Shown here: piece after piece, positions 17,711-26,914 of the stretch | Position numbering within the stretch: the first letter of the stretch is position 1 | Layout: the number at the start of each line of letters is the position of its first letter | NCBI GenBank assembly: GCA_035703165.1 | Contig: DASSYR010000043.1 | Location: forward strand, 5,132-69,131 | DNA from: AWTP1-9 sp035703165 | GTDB lineage: Bacteria > Bacteroidota > Bacteroidia > Chitinophagales > Chitinophagaceae | Direction of reading: 5' to 3' | Length of the DNA: 64,000 nt | Notes under the pieces: generated by a model | Seen by the model: the letters and a program-made list of their open reading frames with translations, nothing else | The model's database searches: none | Told to the model about the DNA's origin: nothing | Position numbers and translations under genes: made by a program

Positions 17711-19246
17711 ATGACGCAAAAAATTCTCATTCTCGATTTTGGATCTCAGTTTACTCAACTAATTGCCCGTGCTGTTCGTGAGTCAAATGTATTTTGCGAA
17801 ATAATCCCTTACCATAAGCCCTTTGAATACGAAAGCAATTTAAAAGGTATTATCCTATCCGGAAGCCCTTATTCGGTTAACGACCCCGATGCACCGGTAG
17901 TTGACGTAAAAATGATGGTAAAAAAATTACCCGTGCTGGGAATCTGCTATGGCGCTCAGCTAACCGCCAAACTTTTTGGAGGCAAAGTGGAAAAATCTCA
18001 GAAAAGAGAGTACGGAAGGGCACATCTTCATCGCCAAAAAGAAAACATACTCTTGACGGATGTGGCTGATAACTCACAAATATGGATGAGCCATGGCGAC
18101 AGTATTTTGGAATTGCCCGAAAATTTTGAAGTGCTTGCCACTACCGAAAACATCCCGGTAGCCGCCTTTAAAAAAAGCGATAACAACTCTTGTGCCCTCT
18201 TTGGTATTCAGTTTCACCCGGAAGTATATCATTCCACAGAAGGAAAAAAAATTATTAAAAATTTCCTGGTAAATGTCTGTGGATGCTCGCAAGACTGGAC
18301 ACCGGCCCATTTTATAAATGATACTATTGAGAGTTTAAAAAAACAAATTGGCCAACGTAAAGTAATAATGGCTTTAAGTGGTGGTGTAGATTCAACAGTG
18401 GCTGCAACATTAATTCATAAAGCCATTGGAGACAGGCTGTATGGCATATTTGTTGACAATGGTGTACTCCGAAAAAATGAATTTGAACAGGTATTAAAAA
18501 CCTATGACACTATTGGCTTAAATGTAAAAGGGGTTGATGCAAAGGAACATTTTTATACTAAACTTGCCGGGCATCCCGATCCTGAAACAAAAAGAAAGAT
18601 CATAGGCACTTTATTTATAGATGTATTTAATGAAGAAGCCCATAAATTAAAAGGTATTGAAATGCTGGGACAGGGAACAATTTACCCGGATGTAATTGAA
18701 AGTGTATCGGTACATGGGCCATCCGCTACCATCAAATCTCATCACAATGTAGGAGGGTTACCCGAAAAAATGCATCTTGAATTGGTTGAGCCCTTACGAT
18801 ATTTGTTTAAAGATGAGGTAAGAAAAGTAGGTCTTGAATTGGGCATACCCGAAGAAATGATCAACCGACATCCCTTTCCGGGCCCCGGTTTGGCCATTCG
18901 CATTTTGGGAGAAGTAACCGAAGAAAAGGTACGGTTGTTACAAGAGGTTGATGCTATATATATTAATAATCTTAAAAAAAGCGGATTGTATGCAACCGTA
19001 TGGCAAGCAGGAGCCATCTTACTCCCCGTAAAGAGTGTAGGTGTAATGGGTGATGAAAGAACTTATGAATTTACGGTAGCAATAAGGGCTGTTACCTCGG
19101 TGGATGGAATGACGGCAGATTGGGCTCATTTACCGTATGAGTTTCTTGCTAAGTTGAGCAACGATATTATTAATAACGTAAAAGGAATTAACCGTGTGGT
19201 ATATGATATAAGCAGTAAACCACCGGCTACTATTGAATGGGAGTAG
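17711..19246 (+). CDS. guaA: GMP synthase (glutamine-hydrolysing)
   Basis: A 511-residue enzyme converting XMP to GMP with glutamine and ATP. The class I glutamine amidotransferase domain has the nucleophile C79 (LGICYGAQ) and the His/Glu pair in FHPEV. The ATP pyrophosphatase loop is SGGVDS at about residue 227. The C-terminal dimerisation/XMP domain has IKSHHNVGG and RHPFPGPGLAIR, ending in the family-typical TIEWE. I start at ATG 17711 (MTQKILILDFGSQ), where family members begin; 40 upstream in-frame codons are not conserved-looking. The next gene begins 47 bases after the stop. Confidence 0.96.
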   Translation: MTQKILILDFGSQFTQLIARAVRESNVFCEIIPYHKPFEYESNLKGIILSGSPYSVNDPDAPVVDVKMMVKKLPVLGICYGAQLTAKLFGGKVEKSQKREYGRAHLHRQKENILLTDVADNSQIWMSHGDSILELPENFEVLATTENIPVAAFKKSDNNSCALFGIQFHPEVYHSTEGKKIIKNFLVNVCGCSQDWTPAHFINDTIESLKKQIGQRKVIMALSGGVDSTVAATLIHKAIGDRLYGIFVDNGVLRKNEFEQVLKTYDTIGLNVKGVDAKEHFYTKLAGHPDPETKRKIIGTLFIDVFNEEAHKLKGIEMLGQGTIYPDVIESVSVHGPSATIKSHHNVGGLPEKMHLELVEPLRYLFKDEVRKVGLELGIPEEMINRHPFPGPGLAIRILGEVTEEKVRLLQEVDAIYINNLKKSGLYATVWQAGAILLPVKSVGVMGDERTYEFTVAIRAVTSVDGMTADWAHLPYEFLAKLSNDIINNVKGINRVVYDISSKPPATIEWE

Positions 19247-19293
19247 TTTTTACCTGTCATATTAACAACAAAATGCCCTTTGAAAAGAAAAAT

Positions 19294-20475
19294 ATGAAAA
19301 AAAGTTTTCTATATCTTCTTACCAACTTTATTGTACTATTTAATTTATCAGTATTTGCCCAACCTGATTCTGCAATACCGAAAACCTATAGAATCGGTCT
19401 TTTTGCCCCACTCTATTTAGATTCACTTTTCACAGGTACACAATACAGGCATGGGGAACAAATGCCTAAAGCGCCAATACCAGGGCTTGAATTTATAGAA
19501 GGAGCTCAAATAGCATTGGATTCCATCAACACCATTCATCCCGTAAAAGTTTTTATTTACGACTATAAATCAAAGGAACAAAGTTTAGTTAATCTTGGTC
19601 TTAACAATGTTTTCGATTCGCTTGACTTACTCATTGGTTCTGTAAGTGGTATTGAGTTTAAACAATTAGCTGATGTTGCTTTAAAAAAAAATATTCCTTT
19701 CTTATCGGCTACTTATCCAAACGATGGAGGAGTTACAGCCAATCCCTTCCTAATAATTTTAAACGCCACATTAAACACACATTGCACAGCCATTTATCAA
19801 TACATTTTAAAAACACTTCCAACTTCTAAAATAACCATCTTGAGTAAAAAGGGAGCTATGGAAGACAGGATTATCACTCAATTTAACAAGTTAAATACGG
19901 GAGATAATGGCAAACCCTTATTAAATATTCCCATGGTGATGGTGCCTGACAGTTTAACCAAAAACAACATTGAACTTCAGCTTGACCAAAACCGAATGAA
20001 TACTATTGTTGCAGGTACCCTTGATGAAAATTTTGCGAAAAGATTAGTTACTCTTTGTGTGGAATTATCCAAAAACTATCCTATTACTTTAATTGGGATG
20101 CCAAACTGGGACGGCATTAAAGATTTTACCAAACCCGAATTAAATTTTCCTGTCTATTTTCCGGCTTCTTATTATAATCCCGAAACAGATAAATGGAGTA
20201 ATACAGTAAAAACAGTTTTTAAAGAACGAACTAATGGAACTGCTATGGATTTGGTATATAAAGGATTTGAATGTACTTATTACTTTACCAACGTACTGAT
20301 AAAAAATAAAGACAATTTTATTGCAACTATTAACGACCTGCCTTTTAGAATATTTACCGAGTATGATATAAAACCGGTTAAATTAAAAATCAATTCCATT
20401 TACCCCGACTATTACGAAAACAAAAAGATTTATATACTCAGGAGAGTTAATGGAATAACAAGTAAGGTAAACTAG
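19294..20475 (+). CDS. Periplasmic-binding-protein-fold (type 1) protein
   Basis: A 393-residue secreted protein. The signal peptide begins at ATG 19294 (MKKSFLYLL, ending VFAQ), which is preferred over an in-frame ATG at 19237 that overlaps guaA. The mature sequence (YRIGLFAPLYLDSLF, LEFIEGAQIALDSIN, LIGSVSGIEFKQLADVA, IPFLSATYPNDG) follows the pattern of type 1 periplasmic binding proteins of the Leu/Ile/Val and receptor class. Relatives in Bacteroidota often carry an N-terminal LysM domain; none is seen here. No transporter lies beside it, so a sensor or cell-wall role is as likely as uptake. Its last 4 bases overlap convergent fabD. Confidence 0.75.
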   Translation: MKKSFLYLLTNFIVLFNLSVFAQPDSAIPKTYRIGLFAPLYLDSLFTGTQYRHGEQMPKAPIPGLEFIEGAQIALDSINTIHPVKVFIYDYKSKEQSLVNLGLNNVFDSLDLLIGSVSGIEFKQLADVALKKNIPFLSATYPNDGGVTANPFLIILNATLNTHCTAIYQYILKTLPTSKITILSKKGAMEDRIITQFNKLNTGDNGKPLLNIPMVMVPDSLTKNNIELQLDQNRMNTIVAGTLDENFAKRLVTLCVELSKNYPITLIGMPNWDGIKDFTKPELNFPVYFPASYYNPETDKWSNTVKTVFKERTNGTAMDLVYKGFECTYYFTNVLIKNKDNFIATINDLPFRIFTEYDIKPVKLKINSIYPDYYENKKIYILRRVNGITSKVN

Positions 20476-21362
20476 CTAACCCCCTCTACTATCATTTCTT
20501 TATTAATTTTTTGTACCAATCCTTGTAGCACTTTACCGGGACCAACCTCTGTAAATTTTGTTGCCCCATCAGCAATCATTGCCTGCACACTTTGTGTCCA
20601 CAGAACAGCACCGGTTAGTTGCGCTATTAAATTTTTCTTTATCTCATCTCTGTCTAAAACTGCCCTGGCAACTACATTTTGATAAACAGCACATGTTGGC
20701 GGGTAAAACGAAGTAGCTTCAATAGCGGCTTGTAATTCATCTTTAGCAGGCTCCATTAAGGGCGAATGAAAAGCACCGCCAACCGGCAGCACCATTGCTC
20801 TTTTTGCACCTGCCTCTTTCATTTTTAGGCAGGCAATATCAATTCCTTTTAAAGAACCGCTTATTACCAATTGCCCCGGGCAATTATAATTGGCCGGCAC
20901 AACTACTTCACCAGTTCCCTTATTAACTGCGATGCAAATTTCTTCTACCTTTCTGTCATCCAAAGCCAATACGGCTGCCATAGTAGAAGGATTTAGCTCA
21001 CAGGCTCTCTGCATAGCCTTAGCACGAATAGAAACCAATTTCAAGGCATCTTCGAAACTTAATGAACCATTAGCGGCCAGTGCAGAAAACTCTCCCAGTG
21101 AATGACCGGCTACCATATCGGGCTTAGCGTTTTCAATTGTTTTATAAGCAATTATTGAATGAAGAAAAACAGCCGGCTGAGTAACATTCGTTTGCTTTAA
21201 GTCTTCGTCCGTTCCATCAAACATAATATCTGATATACGAAAGCCCAGTATTTCATTGGCCTGCTCAAACAATCTTTTTGCAGAAGCATTATTATCGTAT
21301 AAATTTTTGCCCATCCCTTTAAACTGCGAGCCCTGTCCCGGAAATACAAATGCATGCGACAT
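20472..21362 (-). CDS. fabD: Malonyl-CoA:ACP transacylase
   Basis: A 296-residue enzyme of fatty-acid synthesis that loads malonyl units onto acyl carrier protein. The N-terminal FPGQGSQ oxyanion loop, nucleophile Ser in GHSLGE (about residue 91), the catalytic His in GGAFHSPLM and the C-terminal EVGPGKVLQGL are all present, and the length is normal. It stands apart from other fab genes. It converges on the upstream gene with a 4-base overlap of coding ends. Confidence 0.95.
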   Translation of the reverse strand: MSHAFVFPGQGSQFKGMGKNLYDNNASAKRLFEQANEILGFRISDIMFDGTDEDLKQTNVTQPAVFLHSIIAYKTIENAKPDMVAGHSLGEFSALAANGSLSFEDALKLVSIRAKAMQRACELNPSTMAAVLALDDRKVEEICIAVNKGTGEVVVPANYNCPGQLVISGSLKGIDIACLKMKEAGAKRAMVLPVGGAFHSPLMEPAKDELQAAIEATSFYPPTCAVYQNVVARAVLDRDEIKKNLIAQLTGAVLWTQSVQAMIADGATKFTEVGPGKVLQGLVQKINKEMIVEGVS

Positions 21363-21428
21363 AAATATTCTATTTATTTTTTTGCCAAAAATCCCTTCTT
21401 AAATACAGGAATCTATAACGTTTAAATT

Positions 21429-22034
21429 TTATCTCCTTCCCATTAAATTACCCGTAATTAATTTTAAAAATTCACTACGAGTGGAGTTTTTTTGAAATTC
21501 ACCAAAAAAAGCAGAAGTAGTGGTCACAGAATTTTGTTTTTGTACACCCCGCATCATCATGCACAAATGCTGCGCTTCAATAACCACGGCAACGCCCAAA
21601 GGATTAAGGGCAACTTTTATTGCATCCAGTATTTGTGTTGTCAATCTTTCCTGCACTTGTAACCTTCTCGAGTACACATCCACTATACGGGCTATCTTAC
21701 TTAACCCGGTTATATATCCATTAGGAATATAGGCAACATGTGCCTTGCCAAAAAAAGGAAGCATATGATGCTCACACATGCTATACAACTCAATATCTTT
21801 AACTAAAATCATTTCGTTAACTTCTTCTTTAAATTTTGCTGAATTAAGTATAGCCAAAGCATCCATCTGGTAACCCTGCATCATATATTGCATGGCTTTT
21901 GCAACTCTTTCGGGTGTCTTTATCAGGCCTTCTCTTTCCGGGTCTTCACCAAGTAAAGCAATACTCTTTTTACAGGCCTCCATTAAACCAACTGTTACCT
22001 TATCCTCGTAGTGTTCACTTTTCTTATATGCCAT
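21429..22034 (-). CDS. folE: GTP cyclohydrolase I
   Basis: A 201-residue enzyme making 7,8-dihydroneopterin triphosphate from GTP. The zinc-binding CEHHMLPFFG, the GTP-binding GLSKIARIVDVYSRRLQVQE and the second zinc Cys in AQHLCMMMRG are intact. Directly upstream on the same strand lie two 6-pyruvoyl-tetrahydropterin synthase family genes that use its product, so this is a pterin/queuosine precursor cluster. Confidence 0.96.
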   Translation of the reverse strand: MAYKKSEHYEDKVTVGLMEACKKSIALLGEDPEREGLIKTPERVAKAMQYMMQGYQMDALAILNSAKFKEEVNEMILVKDIELYSMCEHHMLPFFGKAHVAYIPNGYITGLSKIARIVDVYSRRLQVQERLTTQILDAIKVALNPLGVAVVIEAQHLCMMMRGVQKQNSVTTTSAFFGEFQKNSTRSEFLKLITGNLMGRR

Positions 22035-22097
22035 ATGAGTAAATTAAATTAAACTGTTTTAACAATTAAAAATGCCATTAAAATGAAACTACACCAC

Positions 22098-22511
22098 CTA
22101 AACCGGGTATTCTACAAAATTTCTTGGCGTTTCATACAAGCGGATCTGGAGATCATTTTTTTCATCAATATGCGGTCTAAGCAAATTGTAAATAACAACC
22201 ACTATATTTTCCGCTGTGGGATTTACATTTTTAAATTCCTTTGTATCAAGGTTTAGATTTTTATGATCAAATCGTGAGTGTATTTCTCTGTGAATTAAAT
22301 CTGAAAGCAGCTTCATATCCATTACATAACCGGTTTTCTTGTCTGGTTTCCCAATTACTTTTACTTCCAATTCGTAATTATGACCATGATAATGTGGCAA
22401 ATTACATTTGCCAAAAATCTCCTTGTTTTTTTCCTCCGTCCAATCGGGATTATTCAGGCGATGTGCGGCGTTAAAATGTTCTTTCCTATATACAGCTACT
22501 TTCCTACTCAT
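22098..22511 (-). CDS. queD: 6-carboxytetrahydropterin synthase family protein (copy 1)
   Basis: A 137-residue member of the QueD/PTPS family. Zinc ligands are the His of HFNAAH and the two His of HGHNYE; the catalytic Cys is present in FGKC, and the downstream Asp/His (DHKNLN) and Glu (LYETPRN) are kept, so it should be active. It acts on dihydroneopterin triphosphate, either for queuosine/preQ0 (QueD) or another pterin. It is followed by folE 63 bases away. A second copy lies upstream; which one is the true QueD cannot be told by eye. Confidence 0.85.
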   Translation of the reverse strand: MSRKVAVYRKEHFNAAHRLNNPDWTEEKNKEIFGKCNLPHYHGHNYELEVKVIGKPDKKTGYVMDMKLLSDLIHREIHSRFDHKNLNLDTKEFKNVNPTAENIVVVIYNLLRPHIDEKNDLQIRLYETPRNFVEYPV

Positions 22512-22614
22512 ATTTATTTACAAATTACATAAAAAGATGGTAAGCCAATCCGGATATTTATACTTATTCAAACATCATCCGATGCAACAACTATATTACT
22601 TTCATCACACACAA

Positions 22615-23025
22615 TTACTCTCCATAATACTCTACATAAATACTTGATGTCTCATACAGCTTAATACAATGCAACCTGATTTCCGGAGGTAAATGAGGCT
22701 CCAACTCCTTCCAGATACCCACTGCAAGGTTTTCCGTAGAACACATTTTTCCTTCCATAAATTTCACATCAATATTTAAGTTACGATGATCTATTTTTTC
22801 AATTACATGTTCCCTTATAATAATACTCAATTTCTTTACATCGTACAAAAAACCCGTATCAGGGTCCGGCATTCCTTTTACCGTTACATGCAAATCGTAA
22901 TTATGTCCGTGCCAGTTTTCATTGGCACATTTGCCAAATACTTCCTCGTTTTGTTCGCGACTCCAGCGAGGATTAAATAATTTATGAGCGGCATTAAAAT
23001 GCTCTATTCTGGTGAGATATACCAT
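22615..23025 (-). CDS. queD: 6-carboxytetrahydropterin synthase family protein (copy 2)
   Basis: A 136-residue second member of the same family, clearly paralogous to the neighbour 100 bases away (shared HFNAAH, FGKC, HGHNY, DHRNLN and LYETSS). All zinc ligands and the catalytic Cys are kept. Its sequence around the active site (CANENWHGHNY) and the C-terminal YVEYYGE differ from copy 1, suggesting a different pterin product or regulation rather than a very recent duplication. It is transcribed divergently from mqnB. Confidence 0.85.
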   Translation of the reverse strand: MVYLTRIEHFNAAHKLFNPRWSREQNEEVFGKCANENWHGHNYDLHVTVKGMPDPDTGFLYDVKKLSIIIREHVIEKIDHRNLNIDVKFMEGKMCSTENLAVGIWKELEPHLPPEIRLHCIKLYETSSIYVEYYGE

Positions 23026-23110
23026 ACCTGTTTATTGCGGTGGCAAAGTTAATATTTCGTAACAATTAATAAGTATTTGCGACATTTGTTCAACATTGTA
23101 TCTTAATCTT

Positions 23111-23767
23111 ATGAATTGTTTACTGGTGGCTGCAACAATAATGGAAATAACCCCGTTTTTGGAGCATTATAAAAAAGCAGAAAAATCATCGCAGATTGGT
23201 ATCAACCCGGATGTGTTAATTAGCGGCATTGGGCTTACAGCTTCTGCCTATTCCCTTACTAATCAAATTGCCATAAAAAAGCCCGATTTAGTTATACAGG
23301 CAGGGATAGCGGGATGTTTTGATAAAAAAATCCCTTTAGGAAAAGTGGTAGCTATAAAACAAGAAACCATTGCCGACCAAAGTGTGGTAGAATTAAACAG
23401 CCTAAAATCAACATTAAAATTGAAGCTTGTTCCCCGGAACCAATTTCCATACAAAAAAGGATGGCTGATTAATCCAGATAGAAATTTGTTAAAAAAAACA
23501 AACCTCCGGGTGGTGAAAGGCGTCTCTGTTAACGAAATAACTACTGATAGGAGGAAAATTCTTTTTTACAAAAAAGAATTTAATCCGGTAACGGAATCCA
23601 TGGAAGGGGCCGCATTACATTATGTTTGCTTAAGGGAAAAAATTCCTTTTTTGCAAATAAGAAGCATTTCCAATTACATCGGCGAAAGAAATAAAAAGAA
23701 ATGGGATATGAAGGCTTCTATAAACAACCTTAACCAGGAATTAATTCGATTATTAAAAAATCTGTAG
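23111..23767 (+). CDS. mqnB: Futalosine hydrolase
   Basis: A 218-residue nucleoside-phosphorylase-fold enzyme that splits futalosine to hypoxanthine and dehypoxanthine futalosine on the menaquinone pathway. Recognisable parts are GIGLTASAYSL, the AGIAGCF loop, and ESMEGAALHYVCL, where Glu contacts the ribose, followed by IRSISNYIG. I start at ATG 23111 (MNCLLVAATIME) rather than a TTG five codons upstream. mqnD follows 6 bases after the stop, so the two form an operon. Confidence 0.9.
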   Translation: MNCLLVAATIMEITPFLEHYKKAEKSSQIGINPDVLISGIGLTASAYSLTNQIAIKKPDLVIQAGIAGCFDKKIPLGKVVAIKQETIADQSVVELNSLKSTLKLKLVPRNQFPYKKGWLINPDRNLLKKTNLRVVKGVSVNEITTDRRKILFYKKEFNPVTESMEGAALHYVCLREKIPFLQIRSISNYIGERNKKKWDMKASINNLNQELIRLLKNL

Positions 23768-23773
23768 GCTATC

Positions 23774-24577
23774 ATGAACCCAAAGTTTACCATTGGTTTT
23801 TCCCCTTGTCCGAACGATACCTTTATATTTGATGCATTGGTAAATAAAAAAATAGACACAGAAGGCTTTGACTTTGATGTTGTATTAGAAGATGTAGAAA
23901 CTCTTAACCAATGGGCTAAACAAAGCAAGTTGGATATTTCAAAAATCAGCTATGGAGTATTTCCTCTCATCAAAAATGAATACACTTTATTGAATTCCGG
24001 AGGGGCAATGGGTAAAGGCGTAGGCCCTTTATTAATTTCAAAAAAGAATGTTGCAGCTCTTCATATAGACGAATGCGAAATAGCAATTCCCGGCGAAAAC
24101 ACTACAGCACATTTTCTTTTTTCTTTAGCTTTTCCAAATGCAAAGAAAAAAACGTTTATAGCCTTCCATAAAATTGAGGACGCCATACTTAGTGATAAAG
24201 TTGATTGCGGGGTAATTATTCATGAAAATCGTTTCACTTACCAAAAAAAGGGACTTAAAAAAATATTAGATTTGGGTGAGTATTGGGAGGAACAAACAAA
24301 TTGCCCCATCCCCTTGGGAGGCATTGTTATAAAAAATACCACCGACAAATCAGTCATCTCAAAAATTGACGCATTAATTAAAAAAAGTATTAAATATGCC
24401 TTTCAGCATTATCCTGATTTACCCGACTATGTAAAAAGGCATGCCCAGGAAATGAACGAAGAAGTAATGCGAAAACACATTGAACTGTACGTAAACGATT
24501 TTTCTCTACACTGTGGTGATACAGGAAAAAAAGCCATAGAAGAACTATTGCTTGTATATCAAAAACTTCATGGCTAA
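23774..24577 (+). CDS. mqnD: 1,4-dihydroxy-6-naphthoate synthase
   Basis: A 267-residue enzyme with the periplasmic-binding-protein-like MqnD fold, turning cyclic dehypoxanthine futalosine into 1,4-dihydroxy-6-naphthoate. The N-terminal signature FSPCPNDTFIFDAL and the DISKISYGVFPLI and GPLLIS motifs are typical. It is encoded just after mqnB. Together they show that menaquinone is made through futalosine here; mqnA and mqnC must lie elsewhere. Confidence 0.94.
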   Translation: MNPKFTIGFSPCPNDTFIFDALVNKKIDTEGFDFDVVLEDVETLNQWAKQSKLDISKISYGVFPLIKNEYTLLNSGGAMGKGVGPLLISKKNVAALHIDECEIAIPGENTTAHFLFSLAFPNAKKKTFIAFHKIEDAILSDKVDCGVIIHENRFTYQKKGLKKILDLGEYWEEQTNCPIPLGGIVIKNTTDKSVISKIDALIKKSIKYAFQHYPDLPDYVKRHAQEMNEEVMRKHIELYVNDFSLHCGDTGKKAIEELLLVYQKLHG

Positions 24578-24657
24578 ATGAATTTTTGATACTTTTTTTC
24601 CACTCTACTTGTTTTAACCCTAACGCAGATTTATAAAATTTTCCCTATTTTAGCTAA

Positions 24658-25971
24658 TCAGGTTGCATTTTTTAGTGTTCTGCTATATGTTTCCAGGCAC
24701 CTTTTCCTGGCAAAATTGTGCTCCACTATCGGCTTAGGATAGGTTAAACTATCCAATTCCGGAATCCATTTTTTAATATACACCTGCTTCGGATCAAACT
24801 TCTGCATTTGCAAATACGGATTGAATAAACGAAAATAGGGAGCTGCATCGCAACCGCACCCTGCTGCCCATTGCCAGCCGCCGTTATTAGCAGCCAAATC
24901 AAAGTCTAACAGCTTATTGGCAAAATAAGCTTCGCCCCATCTCCAGTCAATCAATAAATGCTTAACAAGAAAGGAAGCCGTAATCATTCTTACACGATTG
25001 TGCATATACCCTGTTTCATTCAACTCCCTCATACCTGCATCTACAATAGGATACCCTGTTTGGCCCCTGCACCATGCTTCAAATTCTTTTTCATCATTCC
25101 GCCAGCTTATTAAATCATATACCGGCTTAAAGGCCTTTCCTTTACCAACCTGCGGAAAATTCCATAAAATCATATGATAAAAATCCCTCCAGATAAGCTC
25201 ATTCAAATATGTTTCATTAAGCTGTTTAGCCTTTTGCACCAATTGGCGAATGCTAACAGTTCCAAATCGCAAATGAACACTCATCTTTGACGTTCCGTTA
25301 ACGCCAGGATAATCTCTTCGTTTAGTATATTGTTTAATAACTTCTTCGTCTAACAATTTTGAAGGGAAATTTCTTTCCGTCTTGTAAAAACCAATCTGCT
25401 TCAAAGATGGAATAGAAAAGATTGGCTGTTTATAAAAATTTGAAAAATGTTTTTCGCTTCGATAATTTATTACACGTAAATCATCGAGCTGCGCTTTCCA
25501 TTTTTTACTATAGGGAGTAAAAACAGTGTAAGGATTACCATCGTCTTTTACCACTTCTTTCTTTTCAAAAATTACATGGTCTTTATACGTATGAAATGAA
25601 GCGTCGTTTTTATTGAGCAAAGAAGCTATGATTTTATCTCTATCTTCCGCATAAGGCTCATAATCATGATTGGCAAAAACTTTTTTAATAGAATATTTGT
25701 TGAGCAACGCCTTGTAGATATCCTCAGGAAACCCGTGATACACTTCTAAGGAAGATTCGAAACTGGTCAATTTGTTTTGAATTTCCTGCAAAGCATCGTA
25801 AATAAACTGAACCCGGCGATCTCTTTTATCTTCCAGCTTGTCTAAAATATTTCTATCAAAAATAAAAACAGGTATTACCGGCAGGCCGTCTTTTAATGCA
25901 TAGTATAAGGCTGCATTATCGTGTAAGCGCAAATCTCTGCGAAACCAAAAAATGTTCACCTGCTGTTTCAA
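24658..25971 (-). CDS. Deoxyribodipyrimidine photolyase / cryptochrome
   Basis: A 437-residue flavoprotein. The N-terminal photolyase domain begins NIFWFRRDLRLHDN, and the FAD-binding domain contains LIWRDFY, HNRVRMITASFL, DWRWGE, NNGGWQWAAGCGCDAAPYFR and FNPYLQ. This is the class I CPD photolyase/cryptochrome pattern, so light-driven repair of pyrimidine dimers is most likely. It is a single gene; a short intergenic gap separates it from the convergent mqnD. Confidence 0.92.
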   Translation of the reverse strand: MKQQVNIFWFRRDLRLHDNAALYYALKDGLPVIPVFIFDRNILDKLEDKRDRRVQFIYDALQEIQNKLTSFESSLEVYHGFPEDIYKALLNKYSIKKVFANHDYEPYAEDRDKIIASLLNKNDASFHTYKDHVIFEKKEVVKDDGNPYTVFTPYSKKWKAQLDDLRVINYRSEKHFSNFYKQPIFSIPSLKQIGFYKTERNFPSKLLDEEVIKQYTKRRDYPGVNGTSKMSVHLRFGTVSIRQLVQKAKQLNETYLNELIWRDFYHMILWNFPQVGKGKAFKPVYDLISWRNDEKEFEAWCRGQTGYPIVDAGMRELNETGYMHNRVRMITASFLVKHLLIDWRWGEAYFANKLLDFDLAANNGGWQWAAGCGCDAAPYFRLFNPYLQMQKFDPKQVYIKKWIPELDSLTYPKPIVEHNFARKRCLETYSRTLKNAT

Positions 25972-26001
25972 TATTCCCGTTTAGAAAATAAAAACAAAAA
26001 A

Positions 26002-26859
26002 TCATCCAGAAAGTTGTGGGAAATGTAATCTTCTCATTAAATTTTGATAAATCGTTTTTGTAAAGCTATTGCCAAATTTTTTACTCCCCATTTGTTTTAC
26101 CCATCGAATGCCATAAGCAGCATTGGTCAAAAACATCTCGTCGCCCTCTTCAAGTTGTTTATAGGAAAATGGCTCTTCTATTATTGTAATATTTAAGGCA
26201 GCCTGGTTATCTATCAAAAAACGTCTCATTACTCCGGCAACACAACCCTCACTAAGCGGTGGGGTAAATAAATAGTCACCTTTTATAAGAAAAATATTAG
26301 CAATTGTCGAGTCAGCAATTCTCCCGGCCGTATTCATTATCAAACAATCGTTAAGCTGCTTTTCCCTGGCAAATAAGGCTGCCATTACATAAGGCAGGTA
26401 ATTGGCAGATTTGATATTGGCAAAAGCATCCATAGACTTTTGGGCTAAAGGGTAAACATCAATTTGCCACCCCTCTTCGTTAAAATATTTAACCTCATTA
26501 GGGAGCGGCCCGCATTGTATTATATAATTTGGCTGAAGATTTACAAGGTCATATAGCCCCCCATCGCCTCTAAATACAGATAATCTTATCCTGGCATCAG
26601 GTAATTTATTTTTTTGAACCAGGTTTATTATTTGCTCCTGCAGATAGGTTGGAGTAAATATTTGGGGGATATCAAATTTTAATAATGTAAGCCCTTCAAA
26701 CAGTCTTTTAAAATGTAAATCGGCCAGCCGCAATGTATTATTCTGTACCACCATGGTTTCAAACAGCCCATCGCCATAGCGAAAAGCACGACTGTCCGGG
26801 GAAATACAATTTTCTCCTTGTTGAAAAAACTTTCCGTTATAGATATAAAAAGCAGGCAT
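26002..26859 (-). CDS. Class IV PLP aminotransferase (PabC/BCAT-like)
   Basis: A 285-residue fold-type IV enzyme starting MPAFYIYNGKF. SRAFRYGDGLFETM marks the N-terminal strand, the PLP Lys lies in IKSANYL, and the C-terminal phosphate loop is in LTNAAYGIRWV. The family includes aminodeoxychorismate lyase, D-amino-acid and branched-chain aminotransferases; the short size and DGLFET pattern favour a PabC-like lyase for folate synthesis, but this is not certain. The ATG at 26859 is chosen because the longer frame to 26898 would run through a terminator hairpin. Confidence 0.78.
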   Translation of the reverse strand: MPAFYIYNGKFFQQGENCISPDSRAFRYGDGLFETMVVQNNTLRLADLHFKRLFEGLTLLKFDIPQIFTPTYLQEQIINLVQKNKLPDARIRLSVFRGDGGLYDLVNLQPNYIIQCGPLPNEVKYFNEEGWQIDVYPLAQKSMDAFANIKSANYLPYVMAALFAREKQLNDCLIMNTAGRIADSTIANIFLIKGDYLFTPPLSEGCVAGVMRRFLIDNQAALNITIIEEPFSYKQLEEGDEMFLTNAAYGIRWVKQMGSKKFGNSFTKTIYQNLMRRLHFPQLSG

Positions 26860-26860
26860 T

Positions 26861-26895
26861 AAGGAAAATAAAAAAGTCCCCTGCAGTGGGGACTT
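26861..26895 (-). terminator. Intrinsic terminator of the minus-strand response regulator
   Basis: A perfect 8-bp stem (26874-26881 with 26888-26895), a 6-base loop and a T-rich run on the minus strand, lying 20 bases after the regulator stop and immediately before the ATG of the aminotransferase gene. Confidence 0.8.
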
Positions 26896-26914
26896 CAAAT
26901 ATCCTTATAATTTT

